This document shows, one piece after another, positions 8,743-17,426 of a DNA stretch of 64,000 nt. The notes beneath the pieces were generated by a model. The model was not told the DNA's origin. It ran no database searches and was given only the letters and a program-made list of their open reading frames with translations. A program made the translations under genes and the position numbers. Every line of letters starts with the position of its first letter. Positions within the stretch are counted from its first letter, which is position 1. Source of the stretch: Corynebacterium vitaeruminis (GTDB taxonomy: Bacteria; Actinomycetota; Actinomycetes; Mycobacteriales; Mycobacteriaceae); assembly GCF_001054325.1 (NCBI RefSeq), contig NZ_JVVM01000026.1:62001-126000 (forward strand), given 5' to 3'.

Positions 8743-9442
8743 AGGCTGGCACCAACTTCGAGGTCGCACCAAAGGCTGGCTGTTCTGCCACAATTAATGT
8801 GTTTTCGCAGGTCTCTTCAGCTAGCACGAGATCGTGGGTGGCAGCGATAATCGCTGTGCCGTTTTCTTTCAGTTCGTTGAGAAGGTTCAACAGCACGGCC
8901 CGGTTTTCGGTGTCGAGGCCGTTGAACGGCTCGTCGAGAAGCACGAGCTGCGGGCGTGCGACAATGGCGCGCGCTAACAGGACGCGTTGTTGTTGGCCGC
9001 CGGAGAGGTTGCCGAAGCGTTCGCTGGCGCGGTCGGCGAGCCCTACTTTGGCCAGCGCTGCGCGGATGCGCTCTTTGCGGTGGCCGAGCGGCTGGAAGGG
9101 GCGCAATTCGTGCAGGACGCCCATTGCGACAACGTCGAAGGCCGTTACCGGAAAAGTGCGATCGAGGTCCGCCGACTGCGGGACGTAGGACACAGTCTTC
9201 GCACGGTTATGCATCTCACCGGCGAGAAGACGAGTCCCACCCAGAATTCCACGCAGCAAGGTGGTTTTGCCGGAGCCGTTAGCACCGATTAGCGCGAGCC
9301 CAGTGCCCGGCGCGACACTGGCGGTGATGTGCCTGACGATGGGCACCGCTGTGTAGCCGAATGAGGCATCGCGGAGCGAGACTATGGCGTTAGCAGACAT
9401 GAGGTTGGCAGACATGGGATCGACTGGGTCGCTAGGGGTCAC
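8732..9442 (-). CDS. mntB: Metal ABC transporter ATP-binding protein
   Basis: 236 residues from a GTG at 9442 that overlaps the lipoprotein stop as GTGA; AAGGA lies 6 bases before it. Walker A is GANGSGKTT, the signature is LSGGQQQRVLLARA, Walker B is QLVLLDEP, and the switch His is in AATHD. Family of ZnuC/MntB ATPases powering metal import. The frame opens upstream to 9481, but that part has no family resemblance. Confidence 0.92.
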   Translation of the reverse strand: MTPSDPVDPMSANLMSANAIVSLRDASFGYTAVPIVRHITASVAPGTGLALIGANGSGKTTLLRGILGGTRLLAGEMHNRAKTVSYVPQSADLDRTFPVTAFDVVAMGVLHELRPFQPLGHRKERIRAALAKVGLADRASERFGNLSGGQQQRVLLARAIVARPQLVLLDEPFNGLDTENRAVLLNLLNELKENGTAIIAATHDLVLAEETCENTLIVAEQPAFGATSKLVPAYVD

Positions 9443-10569
9443 TTGATGTCCTTCGGCAGCGGCGCGACGGTTCCGTCCCACGCAGTCACTACCTGAGTGA
9501 CATTGTGGATGATTGAACCGATGTAGGTCTCGCCAGCACTTCCGGCCGGACCAAGGGAGTCGCCATAGAGTGCGTCCTCGCCGACGACGGCCTTGACACC
9601 CGCGGCCTTGGCAATTGCCTCAATTGACTTAGAGTTATTCGAGTTTTCCGCAAACAGCGCGGTTGCACCCGAATCCTTCACGGTCTTCGCGGCCTTTGCG
9701 ATGTGCGCGGCCGTGGCATCCTGCTGCTCATTGAAATCAGACAGCGCTGCGCCGATGAAGTTGATATTGAACTCGTGGGAGAAGTATCCAAACGCATCGT
9801 GGCTGGTAAACAGAACAGGATCCTTCACACTGGCGATGGACTTACTTGCCCAGCCATCCAGCTGATCCAGCTTGTCCTGGTAGGCCGCAACATGGTCGGC
9901 GATAGTGGACTTCAGCTCATTGTCACCACGTTCCTCAGCAACCTGTTCCAGGGCGTAGCCAATGTTGGCAACCTGTATCTTAGCGTTCTTCGGTGAGGTC
10001 CACACGTGCGGATCGAAGCGGAATTCTGCCTGCTCACCGGGTTCTTCCGGCGGGAATGGCCACGGGGCGACATCGACCTTTTCCACGCCACGGTCAATGG
10101 TGTAGTTGCCGTTCTTCGCTTCCTCCGGTGGCAGTGGCTTCGTCTTATCCAGGTCCTTGTCCGCCTTCATAGCGTCGACGTCAGCTGCCGTGAGGACGCC
10201 ACTGGTCACTGCCATCGTTCCGGAAAAGCCTGACGACTCAATCGCCTGGTCCAGGAAGTGCTCCAGATCGACTCCGTTGACGAATAAGAGATCGGCGTTA
10301 CCAGTCTTGGTCAGCTGCTCATGGGTCATTTCCAGCTCGTGCGCTGTTGCATTGGGCGCGAGCAGGCAGGTCAGATCTACCTCATCGATGTCCAGCTGCT
10401 TGACGTAATCACAAATCTGCGTGGTAGAGGCCACCACATTGATGGGGTCCTCGCCGCTGGCTTCATCGCTGCTATCGCCACAGGCGGCAAGGCCAGCGCC
10501 CGCTAGCAAGATTGAAATGCCCGCGCACATGGACTTAGCTGATCGCGAAAGCTTTCCGGAAATTGTCAT
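9439..10569 (-). CDS. mntA: Manganese/zinc-binding lipoprotein of ABC transporter
   Basis: 376 residues from ATG 10569 (GGGAA before it). Signal peptide with lipobox GLAAC, so it is anchored on the outer face of the membrane. TroA/ZnuA cluster A-I fold. Likely metal ligands are the His residues in ATAHELEMTH, FDPHVWTSP and FTSHDAFGYFSHEF, plus a C-terminal Asp/Glu. The family's His-rich zinc loop is absent. Instead there is an acidic, Pro-rich insert before FDPHVW, more in line with manganese. First gene of the mnt operon. Confidence 0.9.
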   Translation of the reverse strand: MTISGKLSRSAKSMCAGISILLAGAGLAACGDSSDEASGEDPINVVASTTQICDYVKQLDIDEVDLTCLLAPNATAHELEMTHEQLTKTGNADLLFVNGVDLEHFLDQAIESSGFSGTMAVTSGVLTAADVDAMKADKDLDKTKPLPPEEAKNGNYTIDRGVEKVDVAPWPFPPEEPGEQAEFRFDPHVWTSPKNAKIQVANIGYALEQVAEERGDNELKSTIADHVAAYQDKLDQLDGWASKSIASVKDPVLFTSHDAFGYFSHEFNINFIGAALSDFNEQQDATAAHIAKAAKTVKDSGATALFAENSNNSKSIEAIAKAAGVKAVVGEDALYGDSLGPAGSAGETYIGSIIHNVTQVVTAWDGTVAPLPKDIK

Positions 10570-10629
10570 GTTGGTTCCCACTCTTCGTCGTTCATCTATC
10601 ACGTGTGAGAGTAAACCTAACGACAACTA

Positions 10630-10647
10630 TTTTCAACCTATTGAACT
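10630..10647 (-). promoter_or_regulatory. Candidate MntR box in the mntA promoter
   Basis: Read on the minus strand the site is AGTTCAATAGGTTGAAAA, with a perfect inner inverted repeat TTCAA-N4-TTGAA. As I remember it, the C. glutamicum MntR motif is TGTTCAATGCGTTGAACA; the site agrees at 14 of 18 positions. It overlaps a possible -35 (TTGAAA) that is followed after 17 bases by TACTCT, and it lies about 60 bases before the mntA start. This is the expected place for manganese-dependent repression. Confidence 0.7.
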
Positions 10648-10759
10648 TAAGTGTTGTTGGCTTTACAGACTTTCTGGATAAATAATGAACAAGGTCTCAC
10701 CACATACAGTTACACCGCTCCATCAACCGTCACACCACAACATCAGCCATGATGGAGAC

Positions 10760-11104
10760 ATGGAAGCGAAGATTTATCACAACCCCCGCTGCTCAAAGTC
10801 CCGCCAAGCTCTCGCCGTACTACGCGAGGCCGGAATCGAGCCGGAGATCATCAAGTACCTAGACACTCCTCCAACCAAGACCGAGCTGCGCTCGCTAATC
10901 GAGGCGGCCGGCCTGAACGTCATCGATGCCGTGCGCACCAAGGAAGCAGAGTTCAAGGAACTGGGACTCTCCAAGGACTCCAGCGACGAGGAACTCCTGG
11001 ATGCGATGGTGTCGCACCCCCTCCTAATCGAGCGCCCGTTCGTCGTCACCGACAAGGGCGTCCGTATGGCTCGTCCTACCGAGGCAATTAAAGAAATTTT
11101 GTAG
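10760..11104 (+). CDS. arsC: Arsenate reductase-like glutaredoxin-fold protein (ArsC family)
   Basis: 114 residues from ATG 10760 (GGAG before it); the open frame to 10685 is not needed. The N terminus IYHNPRCSKSRQAL carries the single active Cys (Cys11) of ArsC/YfgD proteins. The middle has TKEAEFKELGL, and the end ERPFVVTDKGVRMARP contains the conserved Arg residues. It would reduce arsenate using glutathione/mycothiol-type thiols, or act as a general redox protein; there is no ars operon here. Divergent from mntA. Confidence 0.9.
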   Translation: MEAKIYHNPRCSKSRQALAVLREAGIEPEIIKYLDTPPTKTELRSLIEAAGLNVIDAVRTKEAEFKELGLSKDSSDEELLDAMVSHPLLIERPFVVTDKGVRMARPTEAIKEIL

Positions 11105-11116
11105 CCAGTGTTAGCC

Positions 11117-11132
11117 GACCCCTTCGGGGGTC
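11117..11132 (+). terminator. Hairpin after arsC
   Basis: GACCCC-TTCG-GGGGTC, a 6-base-pair stem with a stable UUCG tetraloop, 12 bases after the arsC stop. The following bases (CTATACTT) are not a clear T-run, so it may be a weak terminator or an mRNA 3' stabilising hairpin. The rest of the 266-base gap up to cstA shows no other structure that I could support. Confidence 0.5.
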
Positions 11133-11370
11133 CTATACTTACCACTAAACCAAAGTTAAATTTCTCTAATAATTGCTGCCCGCCCACTGAGTTCAACCTG
11201 ATCAGCGCGGTGCTTTTGCGTTTCACCACCCCTTGGCGCAAACACACGCATTATTTCGCATTTGGTTGATTCCCCGCTCGAACCGTCGGCAAGCACTCCC
11301 ACCCCGCGCGTTTTCGACACCCGGCGTCGGAACCGACCGCATTTCTACATGCTTTTAGATAAGGGGTGCC

Positions 11371-13701
11371 ATGCCAGCGCAAGAACCCAATGCTTCTGCA
11401 ACCACCATTGCAGAGCGCCAAGGCGTCGAATTACTCGCGCCAGTAACGGACCTACCGCCGGTCGGATATGTCGATTGGCGTCCAATGCCCTGGTCAAAGC
11501 GGCTGATCTTTGCCGCTATCGCCATTGTCGCGACCATCGGCTGGGCAATGATTGCCCTCAACCGCGGTGAGACCGTTAACGCGACCTGGCTCGTACTAGC
11601 CGCAGTGGGAACCTACATCATCGGCTACCGCTTCTACGGACGCCTCATTGAGTACAACGTCATTCGCCCACGCGATGACCGCGCCACTCCCGCTGAACGC
11701 TATAACGACGGCCAAAACTTCATGCCGACCGACCGCCGCGTGCTCTTCGGCCACCACTTCGCCGCGATTGCCGGTGCCGGCCCACTAGTTGGACCGATCA
11801 TGGCAGCTCAGATGGGCTACCTGCCGGGCACAATCTGGATTGTGTTCGGTGCAGTGTTTGCGGGAGCCGTGCAGGACTACATGGTGCTGGCCATTTCCAC
11901 ACGTCGCAAGGGCCGTTCGCTTGGTCAGATGATTAACGACGAGATGGGCAAAGTCGGCGGCATTTTCGCAATCGTCGGCATTTTGGTCATTATGACCATC
12001 CTGATTGCGGTGCTCGGTGTCGTCATCATCAACGCACTCGCCGAGTCCCCCTGGGGCGTGTTCTCCATCACGATGACCATCCCGATCGCCATCTTCATGG
12101 GGCTCTACCTGCGCTACATCCGTCCCGGTCGAGTCTCTGAGGTCTCCATCATCGGCGTCGCCCTTCTAATGCTGGCCATTGTCGCAGGTGGTTGGGTCAA
12201 CGCTGATCCGACCTGGCATGACATCTTCCTGTGGGACAAGACCACCCTTGCTTGGGCGCTGATTGGCTACGGATTCATCGCCTCTGTCCTGCCGGTATGG
12301 CTACTGCTGGCCCCACGCGACTACCTGTCGACCTTCATGAAAATCGGCGTTATTGGCCTGCTGGCCGTCGGCATTGTGCTGGTCAGCCCGAGCATTCAGA
12401 TGCCAGCAGTCACCAAGTTCGCACTGGACGGCACTGGTCCGGCGTTTGCCGGCGAACTGTTCCCGTTCCTGTTCATCACTATCGCCTGCGGCGCCCTGTC
12501 CGGTTTCCATTCACTGGTCTCTTCGGGTACCACTCCGAAGCTAGTGGAAAAGGAATCCCAGATGCGCATGATCGGCTACGGCGGCATGATTATGGAGTCC
12601 TTCGTGGCCGTGATGGCAATGTGCGCAGCCGTCATCATTGACCAACATCTCTACTTCGCCATGAATGCCTCTGCCGCACTAACCGGTGGCGCTGCCGACA
12701 GCGCGGCGGCCTATGTGAACAGCCTGGGCCTGAACTCTCCGGATATTGACGCCGCAGCGCTCACCGCCGCAGCACAGTCCGTCGGTGAGAACTCCATCGT
12801 CTCCCGCACCGGCGGCGCTCCGACGCTTGCATTCGGTATGTCGGAAATTCTGTCCGAGCTCTTCGGTGGCGATGCCCTCAAGGCCTTCTGGTACCACTTC
12901 GCCATCATGTTTGAGGCCCTGTTCATCCTCACCACCATCGACGCTGGCACTCGTGTCGCCCGCTTCATGCTTGGCGACGCCATGGGCAACATCCCCGGCC
13001 TGACCAAGTTCCACGATGCGTCGTGGACCACAGGCAACTTGATTACCTCGGCTGTCGTCTGCCTCGGTTGGGGTTCCATCCTGGTCATGGGCGTCACCGA
13101 CCCGCTGGGTGGCATCAACATGCTGTTCCCACTGTTCGGTATTGCAAACCAGCTACTGGCGGCAATGGCATTGACACTGATCACGGTGGTCGTCGTTAAG
13201 CATGGCCTGATCAAGTGGGCATGGATTCCGGGCCTGCCGCTGGCGTGGGATCTCATTATCACGATGACCGCGTCATGGCAGAAGATTTTCCACGATGACC
13301 CCGCGATTGGCTACTGGGCACTACACAATGCTTTTAAGAATGCGAGGGCGCAGGGACTGACCGAGTTTAAAACGGCCAAGACAGCTGAGGACATCGATGC
13401 CGTTATCCGCAACACCGCCGTGCAGGGAACGCTCTCTGTAGTGTTCGCGGCCGTGACGCTGATGGTTGTATTTGCCGGCGTCGCAACAATTGTGAAGGCT
13501 CTGCAAAATGGTGCCGCCTCCGGCAAGGACGTCGGAACAAGTGCTGAGCCCTACGTTGCTTCCCGTTACTTCGCTCCAATCGGTTTTGTGCGCACAGACA
13601 TTGAGAAGGAAATTGAGTCCGCATGGGCCGAGATTCCCGAGGACGATCCGAGGCGCTTCCAGGAGACCGCACACTCTCATGCTCATGTTGGAGGACACTG
13701 A
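11371..13701 (+). CDS. cstA: Carbon starvation protein CstA, pyruvate/peptide transporter
   Basis: 776 residues, about 16-18 membrane spans. Conserved CstA features: YNDGQNFMPTDRRVLFGHHF followed by AAIAGAGPLVGPIMAAQMGY, then GAVQDYMVLAISTRRKGRS, HSLVSSGTTPKLVEKE and LFPLFGIANQLLAAMAL. The start ATG follows AAGGGG. CstA/BtsT proteins import pyruvate and possibly peptides by proton symport. The stop overlaps the start of the small ybdD gene, the usual partner. The long upstream leader (266 bases) leaves room for regulation, but no GlxR-like site was seen. Confidence 0.95.
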   Translation: MPAQEPNASATTIAERQGVELLAPVTDLPPVGYVDWRPMPWSKRLIFAAIAIVATIGWAMIALNRGETVNATWLVLAAVGTYIIGYRFYGRLIEYNVIRPRDDRATPAERYNDGQNFMPTDRRVLFGHHFAAIAGAGPLVGPIMAAQMGYLPGTIWIVFGAVFAGAVQDYMVLAISTRRKGRSLGQMINDEMGKVGGIFAIVGILVIMTILIAVLGVVIINALAESPWGVFSITMTIPIAIFMGLYLRYIRPGRVSEVSIIGVALLMLAIVAGGWVNADPTWHDIFLWDKTTLAWALIGYGFIASVLPVWLLLAPRDYLSTFMKIGVIGLLAVGIVLVSPSIQMPAVTKFALDGTGPAFAGELFPFLFITIACGALSGFHSLVSSGTTPKLVEKESQMRMIGYGGMIMESFVAVMAMCAAVIIDQHLYFAMNASAALTGGAADSAAAYVNSLGLNSPDIDAAALTAAAQSVGENSIVSRTGGAPTLAFGMSEILSELFGGDALKAFWYHFAIMFEALFILTTIDAGTRVARFMLGDAMGNIPGLTKFHDASWTTGNLITSAVVCLGWGSILVMGVTDPLGGINMLFPLFGIANQLLAAMALTLITVVVVKHGLIKWAWIPGLPLAWDLIITMTASWQKIFHDDPAIGYWALHNAFKNARAQGLTEFKTAKTAEDIDAVIRNTAVQGTLSVVFAAVTLMVVFAGVATIVKALQNGAASGKDVGTSAEPYVASRYFAPIGFVRTDIEKEIESAWAEIPEDDPRRFQETAHSHAHVGGH

Positions 13702-13895
13702 TGATTGCGCAGGCTTTGAAGCCGTTTAAGGCCGTCACTTGGTACATCGGCGAACTCATGGGTGACCACGACTACCAGAAATACTGTGATCACCTGCGCA
13801 TTCATCACCCTGATCAACCGATCCCCAGTGAGCGCGAATACTGGCGACGTCGGCACTCTGATGCGGAGGCGAATCCGCAGTCACGGTGTTGCTAA
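13701..13895 (+). CDS. YbdD/YjiX family small protein (DUF466)
   Basis: 64 residues. The ATG shares one base with the cstA stop (TGATG), so the genes are coupled. Family features are an N-terminal helix with ITWY-like YIGELMGDHDYQKYCDHL, then HHPDQPIPSEREYWRRRHSD and the invariant C-terminal RCC. These proteins almost always follow cstA or btsT genes and are thought to assist transport. Upstream extension of the frame is within cstA and is discarded. Confidence 0.92.
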   Translation: MIAQALKPFKAVTWYIGELMGDHDYQKYCDHLRIHHPDQPIPSEREYWRRRHSDAEANPQSRCC

Positions 13896-14015
13896 TCGGA
13901 CTGTTGATTGGATCCGTGAGGACAGTGCGGTCGCAAGGTCGCCAATTCATCGGTACACTCTATGTCACAAACGAAAAATCGCGAGTAGACATTACAAATG
14001 GAAGGAGTCTTTACC

Positions 14016-14183
14016 ATGGGACTTATGGACAAGGCCAAGGAAGCACTGAGCAACGAAGAGAACACCGACAAGGTTCTGGACAAGGCTGAGCAGCTGGGCA
14101 AGGACAAGCTCGGCGAGGACAAGGCCGACCAAATCAAGAAGGTCCGCGACATGGCGGACGAGCGCCTGGGCGACGAGAAGTAA
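14016..14183 (+). CDS. Small antitoxin-like protein, Rv0909/MT0933 type (or CsbD-like)
   Basis: 55 residues from ATG 14016 with GAAGGAG 8 bases ahead; an upstream in-frame ATG at 13998 precedes that site and is unlikely. Very charged (Lys, Asp, Glu): MGLMDKAKEALSN, then repeats of the type DKAEQLGKDKLGEDKAD. The MGxxDKxK start and the helical repeats resemble the Rv0909-type antitoxin family. No cognate toxin gene follows: the next element is a strong terminator, then a metal transport operon. It may be a stress protein rather than an antitoxin. It is alone in its transcription unit. Confidence 0.6.
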   Translation: MGLMDKAKEALSNEENTDKVLDKAEQLGKDKLGEDKADQIKKVRDMADERLGDEK

Positions 14184-14199
14184 GCTACAGAGCTTTTTC

Positions 14200-14247
14200 A
14201 CCCCGCATTAGCACCCCACTTTCACAGGGGAGCTGGTGCGGGGTTTT
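14200..14247 (+). terminator. Rho-independent terminator
   Basis: ACCCCGCA (14200-14207) pairs with TGCGGGGT (14237-14244). Inner pairs AGC/CCCC with GGGG/GCT extend the stem, and a TTTT run follows. It isolates the small antitoxin-like gene from the metal uptake operon. Confidence 0.85.
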
Positions 14248-14289
14248 GCTGTTCTTAGGAGACCCCGCAGACCCACCGACACTCCTTTA

Positions 14290-14341
14290 TTGACAATAGT
14301 TTTCAAATTGTCCATCATTAACCAAGTGAAAACCATTGTCG
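14290..14341 (+). promoter_or_regulatory. Promoter with two Zur-like palindromes
   Basis: A perfect -35 TTGACA (14290-14295) is followed after 17 bases by CATCAT (14313-14318) and 7 bases later by the GTG at 14326, fitting a leaderless transcript. Two related 15-base palindromes flank the transcription start: TGACAATAGTTTTCA (14291-14305) over the -35 and TGAAAACCATTGTCG (14327-14341) over the start. As I recall it, the corynebacterial Zur box is TGANAATNATTNTCA; the first agrees at 11 of 12 defined positions and the second at 10. Zinc-dependent repression is inferred. Confidence 0.55.
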
Positions 14342-15423
14342 ATAGAGCTTCTCTTCCGCGTACTCGAAAACAAAAACTTCGAGCCCGGCTCTTCGGCTTT
14401 CTATTTTTCCTGGCCGTCCCCGCCACAATCCTCCTGGCGATCTCCATCGGCCCCGCGGGAACCGGTTTCAGCAACGGCATCGTCGCACTGCTCACCCCGC
14501 TCATCAATACGATTTCCGACGACCTCCCAGCTCTCAACCACCTTCTGCCAGAGATATCCCCTGCTACGCAATCACTTGTCTGGAGCATCCGGCTGCCCCG
14601 TGTCCTGTTGGCGGGGCTGGTCGGTGCCTCGCTCGCTGTCGCAGGCGCAACCATGCAGGCAGTCTTTCGCAATCCACTGGCGGAACCCGGTGTTACCGGT
14701 GTCTCCTCCGGTGCAGCAGTGGTAGCCGTTATTCTCATCGTGACCGGCGTGGCCGCGAAAGCGCCCTGGGTCCTCTCGGCTGGCGCATTCATAGGCGCGT
14801 TGCTGGCTGTCATATTTGTCCAGATCGTCGCCGGTCTCAATGGCGGCAGCGGAGCCACCCTGTTGCTCGTCGGTATTGCACTCAACGCATTCCTCGGCGC
14901 AGTCATCGCCGCCACCATCGCAAACGCACCACACAGTGATGACGCACAACAGGCCATGTTCTGGCTCAACGGCGATTTAACCGCTGCCAATTGGCAAGAC
15001 ATTGCGCTGGCAGTCGGCCCCATTACCGTCGGCACAGTTATCTTGATGATGCTCATTCCCGAACTCAACCTGCTCCTCCTCGGCGAAGAACAGGCCGCTG
15101 CCACTGGTATGCGCACAGTCTGGATCCGGCAACTGCTACTCGCCCTGGCTGCTTTAGTCACGGCAGCGGGCGTCGCTGTCACTGGCGTTATTTCCTTTGT
15201 CGGATTGGTCGTCCCGCACCTGATTCGCCTTGCCATCGGCCCCGATCACCGCAGCCTGCTGCCCATTTCTATGTGCCTCGGCGCAGTATTTCTCATTCTC
15301 GCCGACCTCGTCGCCCGCAGTCTCTTTTCCCCAGTTGCTCTGCAAACTGGCACAGTCACCGCGTTCCTTGGCGCACCTGCGCTACTCGCGTTGATTCTTC
15401 GGCAAGGTGGTCGCCAGTCATGA
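14326..15423 (+). CDS. FecCD-family metal-chelate ABC transporter permease
   Basis: 365 residues from GTG 14326. A longer frame to 14236 runs into the preceding terminator and is rejected. About nine or ten membrane spans of the BtuC/FecCD family. Signatures: RLPRVLLAGLVGASLAVAGA followed by TMQAVFRNPLAEPGVTGVSSGA, and near the C terminus GVISFVGLVVPHLIRLAIG. It forms the homodimeric channel for an iron-siderophore, heme, cobalamin or other metallophore. Its stop overlaps the ATPase start (ATGA). Substrate unknown; the promoter sites point to zinc rather than iron. Confidence 0.9.
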   Translation: MKTIVDRASLPRTRKQKLRARLFGFLFFLAVPATILLAISIGPAGTGFSNGIVALLTPLINTISDDLPALNHLLPEISPATQSLVWSIRLPRVLLAGLVGASLAVAGATMQAVFRNPLAEPGVTGVSSGAAVVAVILIVTGVAAKAPWVLSAGAFIGALLAVIFVQIVAGLNGGSGATLLLVGIALNAFLGAVIAATIANAPHSDDAQQAMFWLNGDLTAANWQDIALAVGPITVGTVILMMLIPELNLLLLGEEQAAATGMRTVWIRQLLLALAALVTAAGVAVTGVISFVGLVVPHLIRLAIGPDHRSLLPISMCLGAVFLILADLVARSLFSPVALQTGTVTAFLGAPALLALILRQGGRQS

Positions 15424-16280
15424 GTCAACAGACGCAAAATTTCACCGACCACGTCACTAGGCCAGACACCGACAGCACCGGGCTGCTGCGGGCTACCAAC
15501 CTCAGTGTCGGTTACCGCAATCGGACCGTCGTAAGTGGCGTGAACCTTGCTATTCGGCCTGGCGAAGTCCACGGCATCATCGGCTCCAACGGCACCGGAA
15601 AATCCTCCTTGCTCCGTGCTATGGCTGGCATTGTGGCACCGAGTTCGGGGCAGGTTGAGCTCCTCGGCGCGCCGCTGACGAAGCTTCGTGCCCACGAACG
15701 CGCCACTCGATTGGCGTACCTGCCGCAGCACACACCGGCCGATGCTGCTATTGACGTTCGAACTGTCGTGGCACTCGGCAGGTACGCGCACCACCGTCGG
15801 CGTGACCGTTTCCGCAGCTCACTAAACTCCACGGACCACGACATCGTCGCCTACGCTCTCGACCGCGTTGGTGTCACCGCACTCGCCGACCGTCCTATCA
15901 CGGCTCTGTCCGGCGGGCAGCGGCAATTGGTGTTCATCGCAAAGCTATTGGCACAACAGGCCAAGGTCATGCTTTTCGACGAACCCACTGCGGCCTTGGA
16001 CATCGGGTTTCAGCTGGAAATCCTCGAACTCCTCGGCGAGCTTGCCGACGAAGGCCACGGTATCGGAGTCGTCCTGCATGATCTCAACCTCGCGGCCCGC
16101 AGCTGCCACCGGCTCAGTGTGATTCACAACGGCGGATTGGAAGTCACTGGTTCCGCCGAAGCGGTGCTGACGCCTCCCCGAATAGATGCGATTTATCGCA
16201 TCTCCAGCGCTGTCGATACCGATCCACATACCGGTTCGGTGCGAGTGACGGCGTTGGCTCGGGCTCGCCCGGCTGACTGA
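15420..16280 (+). CDS. Metal-chelate ABC transporter ATP-binding protein
   Basis: 286 residues from ATG 15420, which overlaps the permease stop by 4 bases. Walker A is GSNGTGKSS, the signature LSGGQRQLVFIAKLLA, Walker B VMLFDEP, the His switch VLHDLN. Typical FecE/BtuD-type ATPase length plus a 25-residue polar N-terminal extension. Provides energy for the FecCD permease. The gap of 84 bases to the lipoprotein gene shows no terminator. Confidence 0.93.
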   Translation: MSQQTQNFTDHVTRPDTDSTGLLRATNLSVGYRNRTVVSGVNLAIRPGEVHGIIGSNGTGKSSLLRAMAGIVAPSSGQVELLGAPLTKLRAHERATRLAYLPQHTPADAAIDVRTVVALGRYAHHRRRDRFRSSLNSTDHDIVAYALDRVGVTALADRPITALSGGQRQLVFIAKLLAQQAKVMLFDEPTAALDIGFQLEILELLGELADEGHGIGVVLHDLNLAARSCHRLSVIHNGGLEVTGSAEAVLTPPRIDAIYRISSAVDTDPHTGSVRVTALARARPAD

Positions 16281-16364
16281 TTGCGGCTAACTGATTCCAG
16301 CTAGCGCTAACGCAACTGAAAATTTTCCCCACAATCAAAACTCAACACTCAAGGAAGTACTTTC

Positions 16365-17405
16365 GTGTTTTCACCATCCTCTCCTGCCTCAACATCTTCT
16401 GCCTCTACCTTGAAGCAAAACTCTAAAAAGACCTTCGCTCTGCCGTTGATTGCAGCGCTCCCACTCGCTGCGGTGGTCGCCTGTTCTTCTTCGGAGGAGG
16501 CGTCGCAGCAGCCGTCGTCAAGCGAAACTGCGACGAACAAGCAGGCGCAGTGGCCGCGGACTGTGACCGTCGGCGACAACGACGTTACGGTGCAGAGCCA
16601 GCCGAAGCGCATCGTTGCACTGTCGACCGAGGTTGCAGATCTGGCGTTGGAACTGGTTGGGCCAGAGCGTGTCGTAGCGGTGACGAAGAACGCTCTCGAT
16701 GAGAGCTCGGGTAATCAGGTTGAGCTGGCGCGTAAGGTGCCTAATGCAATTGCCAACTCCACGAAGCCGGATCCGGAGCAGATTCTGTCCTATGAGCCGG
16801 ACATGGTGTTGATGACTAGCCGCCACGATCAGGAGCAGTCGGCAAGCAAGCTGCTGGGCGCCAGCGATGTTCCGACCGCTGCGTTTTCCAGCAGTGACTT
16901 CGCTTCGCCGAAGGCGCTGGCAGAATCGGTGACCACGCTCGGCAAGCTGCTGGGAGCCGAGGACAAGGCGGCCGAAATGGTCGCCAAGATTGAATCGGAA
17001 ACCGAAGAGATTATCGCGGGAATTGATTCCACAACTAAGCCAAAGACGCTGGTCCTGTTTGCCCGCGGTGGTCAGAAGATGATTATGGGAATGCAGTCGG
17101 CGACGACGAATCTCGTTGAGCTGGCCGGTGGCGAGCCGATTTCGCCAAAGGGCAAGCGCCCGGGTGCCGTTCCCGCTGACCCGGAAACAATTGTGCAACT
17201 CAATCCGGATGTCATTTTGATTCAGGATTTCCACGGACAGGGCAAGGCTCCATTCCAGGAGTTGCTGGATAATCAGGCGCTTGCCGACGTCGCTGCGGTC
17301 AAGAATGATCGAGTGCAACTGATTGATGCGAAGACGACCTCTGGCACCGCCGGTATGCACATGCCCGATGGACTGAGTGAGATCGCTGACGCGCTGGCTA
17401 AATAG
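16365..17405 (+). CDS. Metal-chelate binding lipoprotein of FecCD transporter
   Basis: 346 residues from a GTG with AAGGAAG 8 bases upstream. Long N-region, hydrophobic stretch and lipobox AAVVACSSS. The mature protein has the BtuF/FecB-like two-lobe fold (PKRIVALSTEVADLALEL, DPEQILSYEPDMVLM, ADPETIVQLNPDVILIQD). The Tyr/His heme ligands typical of corynebacterial HmuT are not evident, so heme is not favoured. It captures the chelate outside the membrane for the permease. Substrate is undetermined. Confidence 0.88.
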   Translation: MFSPSSPASTSSASTLKQNSKKTFALPLIAALPLAAVVACSSSEEASQQPSSSETATNKQAQWPRTVTVGDNDVTVQSQPKRIVALSTEVADLALELVGPERVVAVTKNALDESSGNQVELARKVPNAIANSTKPDPEQILSYEPDMVLMTSRHDQEQSASKLLGASDVPTAAFSSSDFASPKALAESVTTLGKLLGAEDKAAEMVAKIESETEEIIAGIDSTTKPKTLVLFARGGQKMIMGMQSATTNLVELAGGEPISPKGKRPGAVPADPETIVQLNPDVILIQDFHGQGKAPFQELLDNQALADVAAVKNDRVQLIDAKTTSGTAGMHMPDGLSEIADALAK

Positions 17406-17426
17406 AAAATAGGTTTTCACGTCGCT

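Noticed and set aside
10621..10635. CGACAACTATTTTCA near the mntA promoter resembles the Zur-like boxes at 14291 and 14327
   Set aside because: It overlaps the better MntR-like palindrome and has poorer symmetry; a second Zur control of mntA is possible but not supportable.
11105..11370. GlxR/CRP-type site before cstA
   Set aside because: No TGTGA-N6-TCACA match was found; GTGCTTTTGCGTTTCAC near 11209 is too weak.
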